DNA of 64,000 nucleotides from Orientallactaga sibirica. Taxonomy: Eukaryota; Chordata; Mammalia; Rodentia; Dipodidae. The stretch lies in NCBI GenBank assembly GCA_036365145.1, contig JAEOAD010000029.1:25041001-25105000 (forward strand), in the 5' to 3' direction. Below, one piece after another: positions 34,412 through 45,121 of this stretch. The notes beneath the pieces are model-generated. The model worked only from the letters and a program-made list of their open reading frames with translations. It did not search any database and had not been told where the DNA came from. The stretch's first letter is position 1. Each line of letters begins with the position of its first letter. The position numbers were made by a program, and so were the translations under genes.

Positions 34412-35700
34412 GTGGACCCAAATTGAAATGGTACCATACAATCTTATTTCCTGAAGGACATACTAAAAGGTCAAACCTGTGTCAGATGCTTGGAGAGAAC
34501 ATTTGAATCACCAGGGCTTAGAGAGGGTATGATAAATACTAACTTCAATCTTTTCCTATTTCTCTCTCTATCACTCCCTCTTCTCTCTCTTCTCTCATTC
34601 TCTTTCATATTACCTATATTTTTCTACCTTCTTTTCCCTTGGCACTGACCTGTAACTCCCAATACCAACATGTGGTTTACATCCACAATGAGCTGTTGAT
34701 CTGAGACACCTACAAAGTTTCCCAAAAGAAGACAGATTTCTGTCAGAGTACTTGATAACTCACCAAAGGTTATTGGTAAGACTGTACTGCTGAAGACACC
34801 ATATGCTGTTTGGACAGAACATGAAGAAACCTGGATGGATCTGGAAGAGAGTCAGTCCCCAGACAGTTAGATTGTCTAGTACCAGAAGGTACTAAATAAG
34901 TGACTGGAGGAAAATAACCAACATCTGTCTAAGCAACTCGTGGTCTAAGCCACTCATCAGCAAACAACCTGACGTGATGCTCACACAAGTCCAGTAGTGT
35001 GCACAGCCCTGGTGGGTTACCAACTGCTCTAGATTTGGCTAACGGATCCCCTCAGTGGAATGGAACCCATACCTGGAAATGAGAAACAAGTCAGAACCAT
35101 ATCCAACAATGAGCCCACTCTCCAATATCAAGTTCCCACCAATAGTGGGATACAAGAGGGCCTACACCTATTAAACTCTCTCTAAAATAATAATGGTTAC
35201 CCACATATCTTGCACTGACCCCAATCTCTGTTAGAGAATCGGCTTCTCTCTTTCAGATGGACGCATATCCTGAGGAGAGAATCAACCCATTGCACCACAA
35301 CAGGGCACCAGATGAAGCCATGGAATTATAGGGGAAATGAGAAAGAGTGCTGCTTTATTGGTGAACCTAGTACCAGCACAAGGGCAAAGGAGAAACACAA
35401 AGAACTCTCAACCCCTACCAAATCAGATATCCAGAGACACAGAGACTCACAAAGCCTCGTCCCTGAAATAAACCTAAAATGAACCCAACATGGCTCAGGG
35501 AAACTCACGGGAAGAGGGGGTGGAAAGGTTGTTAGAGCCATGAGTTAGGTCATTATACACAGAGTCATTGCCTCTCCCGCATCACTGATGGCTACCCACA
35601 TAAGTCAAGACCCACAGGGAGAAGGCTAACAATGGTTCCATCATGGCTGTATATATGCTATATACATAACTAATAAAAATATATTAAAATATTAAAAAAG
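34412..35700 (+). mobile_element. L1, 5'-truncated inside the 3' UTR (subfamily A)
   Basis: Co-linear with 385-1690: 'atactaacttcaatcttttcc', the CT-rich tract, 'aatgagctgttgatctgagacacc', 'ctgtctaagcaactcgtggtctaag', 'gactcacaaagcctcgtcc'. It ends with an AT-rich tail (attaaaatattaaaaaag). No ORF2 included. Confidence 0.88.
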
Positions 35701-36410
35701 AGAACTAACAGTATTATATTACATCAAATTACATGGCTTTTAAATTTGATGACTAAATCTTGCATAATTTATGAGCATGCCCTATTCACAATTACCTTTA
35801 ATAAAAGTGATAAACTAAAATCAGTACAAGTTCCACAGGCAGAACCTGTGTCTCCCTCCATACTGTACTTTAAAAGACAAAGCAACTCAGAGGATGAGTT
35901 TAGTATGAAACAAGCAGCTTGGCACCTACAGTCTTTTAATTCCCAGGCGTATTTTGATTATATGCTGGTCATAGCCATTACCTAACATGTTACATACTTT
36001 CAAAAAAATAAAAACAATAATCCTAACCTGAAAGCCTTATGAAATATTCCATTATAGATGTTAACATAACCATGTGACTTTGTCTCTTTTCTTGGGCCAT
36101 CTGCAAATTCTATAAAAACCTAAAGACATAAATACAGAAACATACAATAAAAATATAGGACCTTCCAAGAGTTGTAAGATATAATTTTTCATAGAAAATT
36201 ATAGGAATAATACATAGAGGAGATTGTGATGAATTAAACAGAAGAAATTGTATCTTTGTGTATGGGATGCTAAGCTTCAGAGCCAATGACAGAGAGTCTT
36301 TCAGCAGGACAGAGCTTCCTTTAACCATTGCTAAATTCACAAATACTCCATATTCATATTAGTAGGAGTGCATACATCTCACATACACATACAAAAACCA
36401 AAACAATAGC
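35701..36410. other. Unclassified sequence
   Basis: It contains a 79-codon plus frame (35746-35985) with no recognised domain; treated as chance. No repeat recognised. Confidence 0.35.
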
Positions 36411-36424
36411 AAGCTGATATATTA

Positions 36425-36485
36425 TAGTCTGTTCAATGCTTGTTTGGCATTCACAAGATTCTGGGTTCAATTTTGCAAGCTGTAA
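36425..36485 (+). mobile_element. Possible ID-like SINE fragment
   Basis: 'tgcttgtttggcattcacaagattctgggttcaattttgcaag' resembles the rodent ID element core, with a box B-like 'gggttcaatt'. Short and unflanked. Confidence 0.4.
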
Positions 36486-37115
36486 ATGAAGTAGATATTG
36501 GAGGAAATTGTACAGAAAGAAAATTAGAGAAGGACAGTAGAAGAAAATGTAGCTTGTCTTCAAATAAAGGGAAATGATTCAAGGGAACTTAATTTTAAAA
36601 TGATTCTAGTAAATATCTACACCAGTAAACATATAATTCTATAGAGAAAGAACAACCTTTGCAGACTTCAAGTGAGATGTAAAAAAAAAAAAAAAGAAAG
36701 AAAAAAAAAAGAAAGGAAGGAAGGAAGAAGATTCAGATGAAGCTGATAGAACCAGTTGGGTTCTACAAGAGAAGTGGATGGGAAGAACCCACACACCTGG
36801 AAGTTTGTAGATGTTATACACATGAGCAAACAGCAGAGACATATTGGTGACATTGCAGGTATGATAAAAGGTACCAAGGGAAGCAATCACCACTCTGTGA
36901 AGACATCTGAAGATAGGAATGTCACTTTTCCTTATAAGCCATCTTGCTCAATTCAATCAAAAAAAAAAGCATTTCATTTTTAAACCAAATTCACTTATAA
37001 AACATAATAGTATTTACTTAGACATTTGTATTATACGTAATATTTTAGTTTTCTAAGACATGAAATAATTGAAGTTATTACTGATAAAATAATTCTTAAC
37101 AAATTCACATCAACT
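36486..37115. other. Unclassified sequence with an A/GAAA tract
   Basis: It includes a low-complexity AAAG/GGAA run at 36680-36728. Nothing else recognised. Confidence 0.45.
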
Positions 37116-37127
37116 TAGGTTTCTTTT

Positions 37128-37381
37128 CTTTTCTTTTCTTTTCTTTTTTCTTTTTGGAGAAAGACATGGGGGGGGAGAGGGAGACAGATAGAGAATGGGT
37201 GCGCCAGCAGCCTCCCAGCTGCTGTGAATGAAATCCAGATGTGTGAGCCCCTTGTGGGCAAGTGTGGCATTGCACCCTTGCGTCACTTTGCATCTGGCTA
37301 AACGTGGGACCTGGAGATTGGAACCAGTATTCTTAGGCTTAGCAGGCAGGCGCCTTAACCGCTAAGCCATCTCTCCAGCCC
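37128..37381 (-). mobile_element. tRNA-derived SINE (long-body variant), antisense
   Basis: A (TTTTC)n tail, a GAGA tract, 'gcgccagcagcctcccagctgctg', the extra 'gcattgcacccttgcgtcac' block, then the head 'aaccgctaagccatctctccagccc'. TSD taggtttctttt at 37116-37127 and 37382-37393. It looks young: CpGs are retained. Confidence 0.95.
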
Positions 37382-37393
37382 TAGGTTTCTTTT

Positions 37394-37549
37394 ACTTTAG
37401 TAATACTGAGTCATTATCCTGAATTAATATAATAATGACCAAGTCAGGGCAGAGTTTATCTAGTGGAGTACAAAATAATCCATTTATAATATTAACTTGT
37501 GAATTCCCCCTTTTTCTTTCCTTCTATCACTATATTTCTTAAAGCTCTA
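37394..37549. other. Short unclassified spacer
   Basis: Nothing recognised. Confidence 0.4.
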
Positions 37550-37666
37550 AGGTGTGTCCAGTCTGAGACTTGTGGGCCACATGTTTCCACATTATCTATG
37601 AATGTGGCCCCACATATTTGTAGATGAAAACATCATACCACAATGTCAAAAGGCTGGATAGCCCTG
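37550..37666 (+). mobile_element. hAT-like non-autonomous DNA transposon remnant
   Basis: The ends form an imperfect inverted repeat (aggtgtgtccag ... ctggatagccctg), and the inside has 'gtgggccacatg' and 'aatgtggccccaca'. This recalls old mammalian hAT-Tip100-type deletion elements. No 8-bp TSD is visible; the family is from memory. Confidence 0.45.
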
Positions 37667-37697
37667 CTATGACATATATCTGTTGTCATGTAGTTAT

Positions 37698-37741
37698 TTT
37701 TATTTTTATTTTTTTATTTATTTACTAGAGACAGAGAGGAG

Positions 37742-37780
<39 letters not shown>

Positions 37781-37929
37781 GGCACACCAGGGCCTTGAGC
37801 CACTGCAAGTGAACTCCAGATGCATGTGCTACCATGTGCATCTGGCTTACATGGGACCTCGAGAATCAAACCAGGGTCCTTAGGCTTCACAGGCAAACAC
37901 CTTATCCATTAAGCCATCTCTCTAGCCCT
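37698..37929 (-). mobile_element. tRNA-derived SINE, antisense
   Basis: A TTTATT tail, an uninterrupted GA tract (~37743-37777), 'gagccactgcaagtgaactccagatgcatg', head 'ttatccattaagccatctctctagccc'. TSD gtcatgtagttat at 37685-37697 and 37933-37945. Confidence 0.94.
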
Positions 37930-37945
37930 GTAGTCATGTAGTTAT

Positions 37946-38776
37946 GTGTAGAGTGGAAAGAGAACAGAGTTCTTATTTCCTCTCCATCTCAGGACCTATG
38001 GAGAAATGCTATTTTATGACATAAATGAATGGAGTAAGTTAAATTTCATAAAGTTTGAAAGACATTCTACTAAATATGAAAATAGGAAATAGGTCTATTT
38101 TTTATTAATTTTCAGAAAACAAAGAAGGCATTGGACTGTTGTTCTCTATAATAAATAATAAAGGAAACAATCTGTTGAGAATGTCTCTATCCATCTCTAG
38201 CTGAGTTCAATTTTGCTTATAAAACCATATTTCCATAAGTATTTTGTACACAGTTATCTTGTTTTACCACTTTGCTATTATATTTTAAAATAGATTGATG
38301 GAAAATATGCTTGAATATTTAACATTAGTCAATGAAAGAACGATGAAATGAAGGAGATTGCATTTCCTAAACAAAAGTAAATGGCATTAATTTCATCTGA
38401 AATGTATTTTCAGCTTTTCATTTAAATATAATAAAAACTTAGTGCTATGGGACTGTCCTAGAAGTATATGCATAAAACAAAACTCAGTTGAGTCAAAACA
38501 ACAAATGGGCCTACAAAAATTCTCATTAGAATTATTAAACCTATAAGTTTTGTATTAAATTAAAATTAAATTAAAATGATTAATCATGTCAGAGAAATAT
38601 GGTATTTTTTATATATGTGGCTCCCTTCAAGTATCAAAACAATTCCCAGGTGAACATTAGAGTATTTACTAGTGACTGGCCTTCATACTCTCTACCACTG
38701 CAGGCATGAGAAACATGGCAGAGACTTCTCTGAGGCCTGTTTTCTTTCATTCACTTTTACTCATTCATTCATTTAC
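37946..38776. other. Low-repeat AT-rich sequence
   Basis: About 830 bp without recognised elements or genes. Confidence 0.4.
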
Positions 38777-38985
38777 TTTGGGGGGTAGGGTCTCATATAT
38801 CTTAGGCCATCCTAGAGCTTGCTATGTAGCTAAGGATGACCTTAAATTCATGACTTACTGCCTATGCCTACTAAGAGCTAGGATTATATGTGTGAACAAA
38901 CACACCTGGTTTTATTTGGTGCTAGAGCTCAAGGTATAATGCATGCTATACAAGCACTCAATGTACTGGGAAATATCCACAGCCC
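38777..38985 (-). mobile_element. ID_B1/B1-like composite SINE, antisense
   Basis: 'ggggtagggtctcatatatc', 'gctatgtagctaaggatgacctt', 'gctaggattatatgtgtg', then the reversed ID-like head 'gctatacaagcactcaatgtactgggaaatatccacagccc'. Confidence 0.65.
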
Positions 38986-38999
38986 TCTTGCTGTTACGG

Positions 39000-39345
39000 T
39001 TTGACTCAGACAACTAGACATACCAAGCATCCTCCATGCCAGGAATTGTTCTAAGCCGTGAATGTTGAGCAAATGGTGATTGTTCTTGGTTTCTACTGAC
39101 TATGTGCTCTACATTTCATTTAGAAATCAACTTTTTTTGTTGTTGTTTGTTTTGTTTTTCATGGTAGGGTCTCACTAGCTCAGGCTGACCTAGAATTCAG
39201 TATGTAGTCTCAGGGTAGCCTCGAAATCATGATGATCCTCCTACCTCTGCTTCCCAAGTGCTGGGATTAAAGGTGTGTGCTACCAGCTCTACATTTCATT
39301 TAGTACTAATGAGAGACAGATAAATAGAGTGAGAGTTTCTTGATC
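39000..39345 (+). mobile_element. L2 LINE 3' end, ancient, split by a B1
   Basis: The motifs 'catgccaggaattgttctaagc', 'gagcaaatggtgattgttcttg' and 'ctctacatttcatttag' follow the L2 3' end. The match resumes after the inserted B1 (39124-39285) with 'tactaatgagagacagataaatag'. Confidence 0.6.
39124..39285 (-). mobile_element. B1-like SINE, antisense, inside L2
   Basis: A T-rich reversed tail, 'ggtagggtctcactagctcaggctgacctagaattc', 'aagtgctgggattaaaggtgtgtgctacc'. A perfect 18-bp TSD (gctctacatttcatttag) lies at 39106-39123 and 39286-39303. Confidence 0.95.
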
Positions 39346-39562
39346 CCAGTCCAGTAGACATTCCATACAAATAGGCAATGACCAGTTTATGTTGAGTGGA
39401 TTCTTATCAACACATGCTTCTTCAGGCATCATTGCATGCTAGACCTTGAGTCTGGAGCTGTAAAGATGGACCATGATCTTGTTTAGGTATATTACATCTT
39501 GTCTCATTCACAAAGACATACTTGCCAGAAATATTTCATCATGCTCCAGTTTTCCTATCTTT

Positions 39563-39727
39563 TTTTTTTTTTTTTTTTGTTTTTTGAGGTAGGGTCTCAC
39601 TCTGGTCCGGGCTGACCTGTGACCTGGAATTAACTATGTAGTCTCAGGGTAGCCTCAAACTCACAGCGATCCTCCTACCTCTGCCTCCCGAGTGCTGGGA
39701 TTAAAGGTGTGTGCCACCACACCCGGC
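39563..39727 (-). mobile_element. B1-like SINE, antisense
   Basis: A T-run, then a near-complete antisense monomer with 'gagtgctgggattaaaggtgtgtgccaccacacccggc'. A ~15-bp TSD with one mismatch (agttttcctatcttt / agttttcgtatcttt) lies at about 39548-39562 and 39728-39742. Confidence 0.95.
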
Positions 39728-39742
39728 AGTTTTCGTATCTTT

Positions 39743-40114
39743 AAATAAGTACAGACAAACAAAAGATGAAATAATCAAATAAACACATAGTCTCTTTACT
39801 TCGGGGTGGTAGAGATGAGGTTAGTATTGTTTCCTTCCTTCTGTACAAGTGACTTAAGTCTGAAAATATTAAATGGAAAATATTTCAGAACTTTTAAATT
39901 GTGCCCTGTCTAAGTAGTGTGATGGATTTTTTTTTTTTTTTTGCCAGCAATTTTGTCTAGAGTGTCTACCTTGCACATTCACCCATCTATTTGTTACTGA
40001 ACATCCTTCTCTTACCAGATAAACAGACATGATGCTATGGTGCTTGGGATGTTTGTTTCAATATTGTCCATGCCTCAAGCATTCACTTGGAGTCTTGAAT
40101 CATATCCCCTATAC
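39743..40114. other. Unclassified sequence
   Basis: A T-run at 39930-39946; nothing else recognised. Confidence 0.4.
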
Positions 40115-40126
40115 ATAAAATACATT
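40115..40126 (+). repeat. 12-bp TSD, left copy, of the 5'-inverted L1
   Basis: ataaaatacatt; the identical right copy is at 42230-42241. Confidence 0.85.
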
Positions 40127-41779
40127 GTATTTTTTAAAAGTATTAACTATCTGTTTTTATTTTATTGACAACTTTCATAATTGTAGACAATAACCCATGT
40201 TCATTCCCTCCCTCCCCTACTTTCCCCTTTGAAACTCCACTCTCCATCATATCCCTTCCCCATCAATCAGTCCCTCTTTTATTTTGATGTCATCATTTTT
40301 GTCTCCTATTATGATGGTCTTGTATAGGTAGTGTCAGGCACTGTGAGGCCATGGATATACAGGCCATTTTGTGTCTGGAGGAGCATGTAAGGAGTCCTAC
40401 CTTTCCTTTGGCTCTGATTTTATTTCTGTAGCCTCTTCCGCAAAGGATCCTGAGCCTTGGAAGATGTGATTGAGATATTTCAATGCTGAGCACTCCTCTG
40501 TCCCTTCTTCTCAGCACTATTGTGCCTTCTGAGTTATCCCAAGGTCATTGCTATCTGAAAAGAGAAGCTTCTCTAACCAAAAGTGATAGTAGCATTAATA
40601 TATGGGTATGAACATTAAGAGAAGTGCTTACCAGACAGTTTAGTGAGCATACCATATGCATTTAGCCAGACACCAGCAGATGTTACACTCCTATGACATA
40701 TGACTACTGCTGCTTTAGGTTTTCAGTATCAGGGATGTATTCTCTCTCATGGTGCAGGCCTCCAGTCCAATTAGAGAATGGTTGGTTTTCCTCATAATAG
40801 ATATGCCACTATTGAACTTGTTGGCTCATTTGCCTGGCTAACCAAATTTAAGGCTTGAAGGGTCCACTGTTGAATATCTCCACTGGTGTATGCTCTCTCT
40901 TCTATTGAACTGCATGCAGCATAGCTTTTTCCAGCTTTCTCTCAGCTGATCTACATGGCAGAGGCTTTCAGATCAGCTCCAGCAGGATTTCTCAGTGACC
41001 TTGCAGTCCATACATGTGGAGTCTTCAGCAATAGGGTCTTACCATCTATTCCTGGTGGGAAATCAAGAGCGTCAGCAATGGACTGTAATGTTTTTGGGGT
41101 ATCAGTGACCTCCCTGGGCAAAAACTCACTGGAAGGTAATCCTATCCCTGGCATTGAAAATTTTCTAGTAACAATCTATGGCTTCTGGGTATGCCATTGC
41201 CCCAAAAGGAGGGTTCCATATGACTTATTTATATCCTCTTAGATTTTGATTAGCCCTCCCTCTAAATATCCTTTACTCAATCTCTTCATTTCACCTCACA
41301 TAGGCCTTGCCACTCCCAGTAATCTGTTCTTCTTACATATATACAATGTCATTCTATTAAGTACCCCCTCCCTCCATTTATATTACTTTTATATCCTCTT
41401 TCTATCTTATTCGCTTCTGTTACTGAGTTTTATTCCTACTCACATAGAAGCCCAAACATTTGCAGCTAGGATCCACATATAAGAGAACATGTGAAGTTTG
41501 GCTTCCTGGGCATGGGTTACCTCACTAAGTATAATCCTTTCCAGATCCATCCATTTTCCTGAAAATTTTATGATTTCATTTTTCTTTGCTGCTGAGGAGA
41601 ACTCCATTGCATAAATGTGTCACATCTTCATTATCCATTCATCAGTTGAGGGACATCTAGGCTGGTTCCATTTCCTAGCTATTGTGAATAGAGCAGCAAT
41701 AAACATGGTTGTACAAGTATCTCTAAGGTAGTGAGAAGAGTCATTAGGATATATGCCTACGAATGCCATAGCTGGGTCA
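40127..41779 (-). mobile_element. 5'-inverted L1, sense arm (3' UTR and ORF2 C-terminus, subfamily B)
   Basis: The minus-strand L1 starts at its decayed A-tail (40127), runs through the subfamily B 3' UTR to about 41455, then into the ORF2 C-terminal tail (motifs MFIAALFTIARKWNQP and ILSEVTHAQ on the minus strand, with frameshifts). It stops at 41772-41778 (ctgggtc on the plus strand, i.e. gacccag). The rest of the element continues inverted. Confidence 0.9.
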
Positions 41780-41945
41780 CCAATGCTTCTCAAAATTTTC
41801 CATAAAATAGAAAAGGAAGGAATCCTACAGAACTCCTTCTATGAAGCCAGCATCTCCTTGATACCAAAACCGGACAAAGATAGAACATAAAAAGAAAATT
41901 ACAGACCAATGTTCCTCATGAACATAGATCAAAAATTTCAACAAT
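41780..41945 (+). mobile_element. 5'-inverted L1, inverted arm part 1 (ORF2 reverse transcriptase)
   Basis: The plus-strand translation carries the RT-domain block [21 protein letters not shown] followed by PKPDKD and ENYRP. This lies well upstream of the junction codon in the L1 ORF2 order, as expected for the 5' part of a twin-primed insertion. Confidence 0.88.
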
Positions 41946-41977
41946 GGGCTGGAGAGATGGCTTAGCAGTTAAGATGG
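41946..41977 (+). mobile_element. 32-bp head of the tRNA-derived SINE
   Basis: The first 32 bases of the SINE (gggctggagagatggcttag onward to 'aagatgg') lie alone between two L1 ORF2 blocks. No SINE body or tail follows. It marks a deletion breakpoint inside the inverted arm. Confidence 0.85.
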
Positions 41978-42229
41978 CATATAAACATCTAAAAACTGTT
42001 CTATATCCCTAGCCATCAGGAAAATACAGAATAAAAATACATTGAGATTACATGTCACTCTTGTCAGAATGGCTACCATCATGAAAACAAATGACCATAA
42101 CTGCTGGCGAGGATGCAGAAAAAGGAAACATTCTACACTGTTGGTGGGAATGCAATCTGGTTCAGCTATTGTGGAAATCAGTGTGGAGGTTCCCGAGACA
42201 GCTGAAAATAGATTTACCATATGACCCAG
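41978..42229 (+). mobile_element. 5'-inverted L1, inverted arm part 2 (ORF2 C-terminal Cys-rich region)
   Basis: It encodes, with one frameshift, the L1 ORF2 C-terminal segment: LTPVRMA-like, CWRGC, HCWWEC, LWKSVWRF, then LPYDP. It ends at gacccag (42223-42229), the same seven bases at which the sense arm starts, directly followed by the right TSD. Confidence 0.92.
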
Positions 42230-42241
42230 ATAAAATACATT
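42230..42241 (+). repeat. 12-bp TSD, right copy, of the 5'-inverted L1
   Basis: ataaaatacatt, identical to 40115-40126. Confidence 0.85.
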
Positions 42242-42284
42242 TTCAATGTGTCCTATTCTCTCCCATTACACTAAGACATTTTTT

Positions 42285-42529
42285 AAAATAATTTTTTAAT
42301 TTATTTGTAAGCAGAGAGAGAGAGGAGATAGAGAGTGGAAAAAAAAAAAAAGAGGGAGAGATAGAGAAAGAAAGAAATTATGGTCTACCGGGGCCTGTAA
42401 CTACTGTAAACAAACTCCCGATGCATGTGCCACATTGTGCATCTGGCTTAAAGTGGGTATGGGTGAGTCAAATCTACATCATTAGGCTTTGCAGGAGAGC
42501 ATCTTAACTGCTGAGCCATCTCTCCAGCT
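42285..42529 (-). mobile_element. tRNA-derived SINE, antisense
   Basis: A TTTAATTTATT tail, a GA-rich tract with an A-run, 'gatgcatgtgccacattgtgcatctggc', head 'taactgctgagccatctctccagc'. Approximate TSD cactaagacatttt / cactaaaacctttt. Confidence 0.92.
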
Positions 42530-42544
42530 CACTAAAACCTTTTC

Positions 42545-43300
42545 ATACATGGTAATAACAACATTCCCAACTTTTTATCATCCAATGCCTCTCATCAAAA
42601 TTTGTTATACATTTTGAAGCAAGGAGGCATATATACTTAGACGTTTTATTGATCTTTTGCTCAAAACTCATACACACTTGTCCAAACTCTCACCTAAGGC
42701 TGAAATTTTTGTCCTACAAATATTTACATTATAAGAACTTGTTAAGGTTTGGTAGACTCTTGAGTTTGTCACCTCTATATTTGATTCACTTATAATTATT
42801 GAGTTCCTGATGAATGAAAGACATTCTACCATACACAAAAACCTCCTTATTGCGAGCACAGGTTTGCAATCAGAAAATTGTGTTCCACTACATGCTGTTA
42901 TGCAGTAAAAATAAAATCATTTTTTAACTCAAATTCTGGTCCACAATACCAAATGGTTTTCCTCAAATTTTAATCAATCATTTCAAAGATGAGATGGTAA
43001 TGATGTGGGTAAAGCTATTTATATGCCTGACTGCATGTTCTATCATCTATCATCTACCTAATCTATCTATATATCATTATCTATCCACCATCAGTCTATC
43101 CATCTGCAATAGTATGGATCTTGAAAGAATATCTTCTAATGGTTTATATATTGAAGGTTTGTTCATTTGCTATTATTGAAGTATGGTAAGACTTTAGGAG
43201 AAGGGGCTTAAAGTAGAATTAGGTTACATCATTTTGAGTGTATTAATTATTTTCCAATGGATGTAACCAAGTAAATAACTCACAGAGAACAGCATAAGGA
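42545..43300. other. Low-repeat sequence with a degenerate (TCTA)n patch
   Basis: 43036-43108 is an imperfect ATCT/CTAT tract. No gene or mobile element recognised elsewhere. Confidence 0.45.
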
Positions 43301-43301
43301 A

Positions 43302-43610
43302 GGAAGTTGTTGTCGATTCATTTTGCTTTTGGCTTATATTTTAAGGTGATACAGTCCATTATGACTGTAGCAGGAACCCAAGGCACCCAGTCACATTCCA
43401 CCCACAGTCAGGAAGCAGACTATAGTAAATGCTAGTGCTCAGCTTGCTTTCTTATTTTTCTTCAGCCTGGGATACCAGCTCATGGGGTGGTGTTCCATTG
43501 TTAGGGTGGGTTTTCCCACATCAATTCCCTCAATGCAGAAAATTCATCACAGAGATGAACAATGATTTGCTTTCTATGTGATTCTAGAACCTGCTTAGTT
43601 GCCATTATTA
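43302..43610 (-). mobile_element. Rodent mid-copy repeat, antisense (same family as 52700-53040)
   Basis: 'gatacagtccattatgactgtagcagga', 'cagtcaggaagcaga', 'gcttgctttctta', 'ctcatggggtggtgttcc', 'gggtgggttttcccacatcaattccc' and 'gtgattctagaacctg' run antiparallel to 52700-53040. I recognise the block order from rodent genomes but cannot name the family securely. Confidence 0.6.
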
Positions 43611-43815
43611 ATTATTACAAATCCAACTCCAATCACCTTGATGTCTAGTCACTTAGACCAAAATTGTCCATTCCTTGTCACCATAAGATCATCGCCAACT
43701 TATTGTAAAAATGCATTCAGACAAACCTTAAAAGTCCTGATAGTCTTTAAAAATTCTAGAACTATTTAAATGTCTAACTCTCTTCCAATAAATAAATAAA
43801 ATATTAAAACAATGA

Positions 43816-43907
43816 GGGCTGGAGACATGGCTTAGCAGTTAGGAGCTTCAGCCTAAAAGATTCAGTTCCCTAGAACCCCAGTATGTTTTTTTTTTTTTTG
43901 AAGTGCC

Positions 43908-43959
<52 letters not shown>

Positions 43960-43970
43960 AATAAATAAAT
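43816..43970 (+). mobile_element. tRNA-derived SINE, internally deleted
   Basis: 'gggctggagacatggcttagcagttagg' head; the body is reduced and carries a T-run. A long (CT)n tract (43913-43949) and an AATAAATAAA tail follow. Confidence 0.85.
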
Positions 43971-44510
43971 TTACAAATGATTAAATGTCTTAGTCTTTTC
44001 TAGACTCAGATAATTTATTAACCATGAGCTATTAGAATATCAAAAGACAAGTTACATATTTCCAACATAAAAGGAACAAAGTAAATATTCTGAACTGAAA
44101 TGGAGAAATGAAGGCATAACAATGAACGATTGGACTAAAAGCCTAGAAGCAAGACTAAAACCAATCAGACAAATATTAAATCCTGAAACACAATGGGATA
44201 GGATCTATGGTCATGTTGTAGTCATCTGGATATCCAAAGATATTAGTCAGCTCCATCCCTCTAGCTCTTCAGCTTGATTTTTGCTCTTCTCCACTGTAAA
44301 AATAGATAAGAGCAGTGAGCAATAACCCTTCTGTAACCCGAATGCCACCCTGCTATGAAATTCCTCCATTAAGCAAAATAGACTTTTACCTTTAATTTGA
44401 GTTCAGTTTGAGTAGCTATAAACCAGTTTATGTGGTTTGTCAGCTTTCAGAACTGGTTTATGAAAGGAATTTGGAAGAATTTTGAATGCTAGCCTAAAGA
44501 AGCACTAGAA
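43971..44510. other. Unclassified sequence
   Basis: About 540 bp without a recognised element or gene. Confidence 0.4.
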
Positions 44511-44760
44511 TTTTTTTCTGTTTTTTCTTTTATTTTCCATTTGCTGTGAAGTATGTATGGTTTGTGTGTGCACACTTTCATGTGAAATATGCACATGTGT
44601 GCACAGATGCATGTAGGCCTTACACATGCATATGGAGGCAAAAGGAGGATGACAGTTCTTCTGTATCATTCTTCCATCTTCTTTCACTAAGACAGAGTCT
44701 CTGGCCTAGGATTCTTTAAGCAGAAGTTACTGAGATATTCTTGCATAAGCTTGGATGACT
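44511..44760 (-). mobile_element. B4-like SINE, antisense, partial
   Basis: GT-rich 'gtgtgtgcacactttcatgtg', 'gcatgtaggccttacacatgcatatggaggc', then 'aagacagagtctctggcc'. The reversed ID-like head is missing or decayed. Confidence 0.5.
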
Positions 44761-45106
44761 AGATTGTTAAGACAGATACAGACAGTTGAGGCACAATTCA
44801 TGAAGTTTCAAAGGAGACGAAGGATCATTACCAAGGAACCTGGCTAGGTGTAGTTTGTGTTATATTCTGGCAAAGAAACTAGCTGAATTCTGTGTTCAAA
44901 GCAAACCACATGGGACTCTATTAGCATTGTTGACATTCCATATGATAACTATCTACAAGTAGGTCTACCCTATTGTTCTCTTAGAGCCTACGGGAAGTCT
45001 CTGAGCAAATACAGTACAGTGCTTTGAGAATAGTGGACAGGTGATAGAAACTATGCAGCATAATAAAAATGCAAGAACTGTATTAAAGGATGACAATGTT
45101 TGATAC
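44761..45106. other. Unclassified sequence
   Basis: Nothing recognised. Confidence 0.4.
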
Positions 45107-45121
45107 AAAAGTAAAACTTGG

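Noticed and set aside
35746..35985. 79-codon plus-strand open frame in non-repeat DNA
   Set aside because: Looks slightly more protein-like than most but matches nothing known to me and lacks gene context. Conservation of codon positions in a related rodent would be needed.
36680..36728. Possible second GGAA array
   Set aside because: Mostly A-runs with AAAG and only a few GGAA units; ordinary low-complexity sequence.
43036..43108. Regularly spaced short repeats as a CRISPR-like array
   Set aside because: It is a degenerate TCTA microsatellite in a mammalian genome; no spacers, no cas genes.
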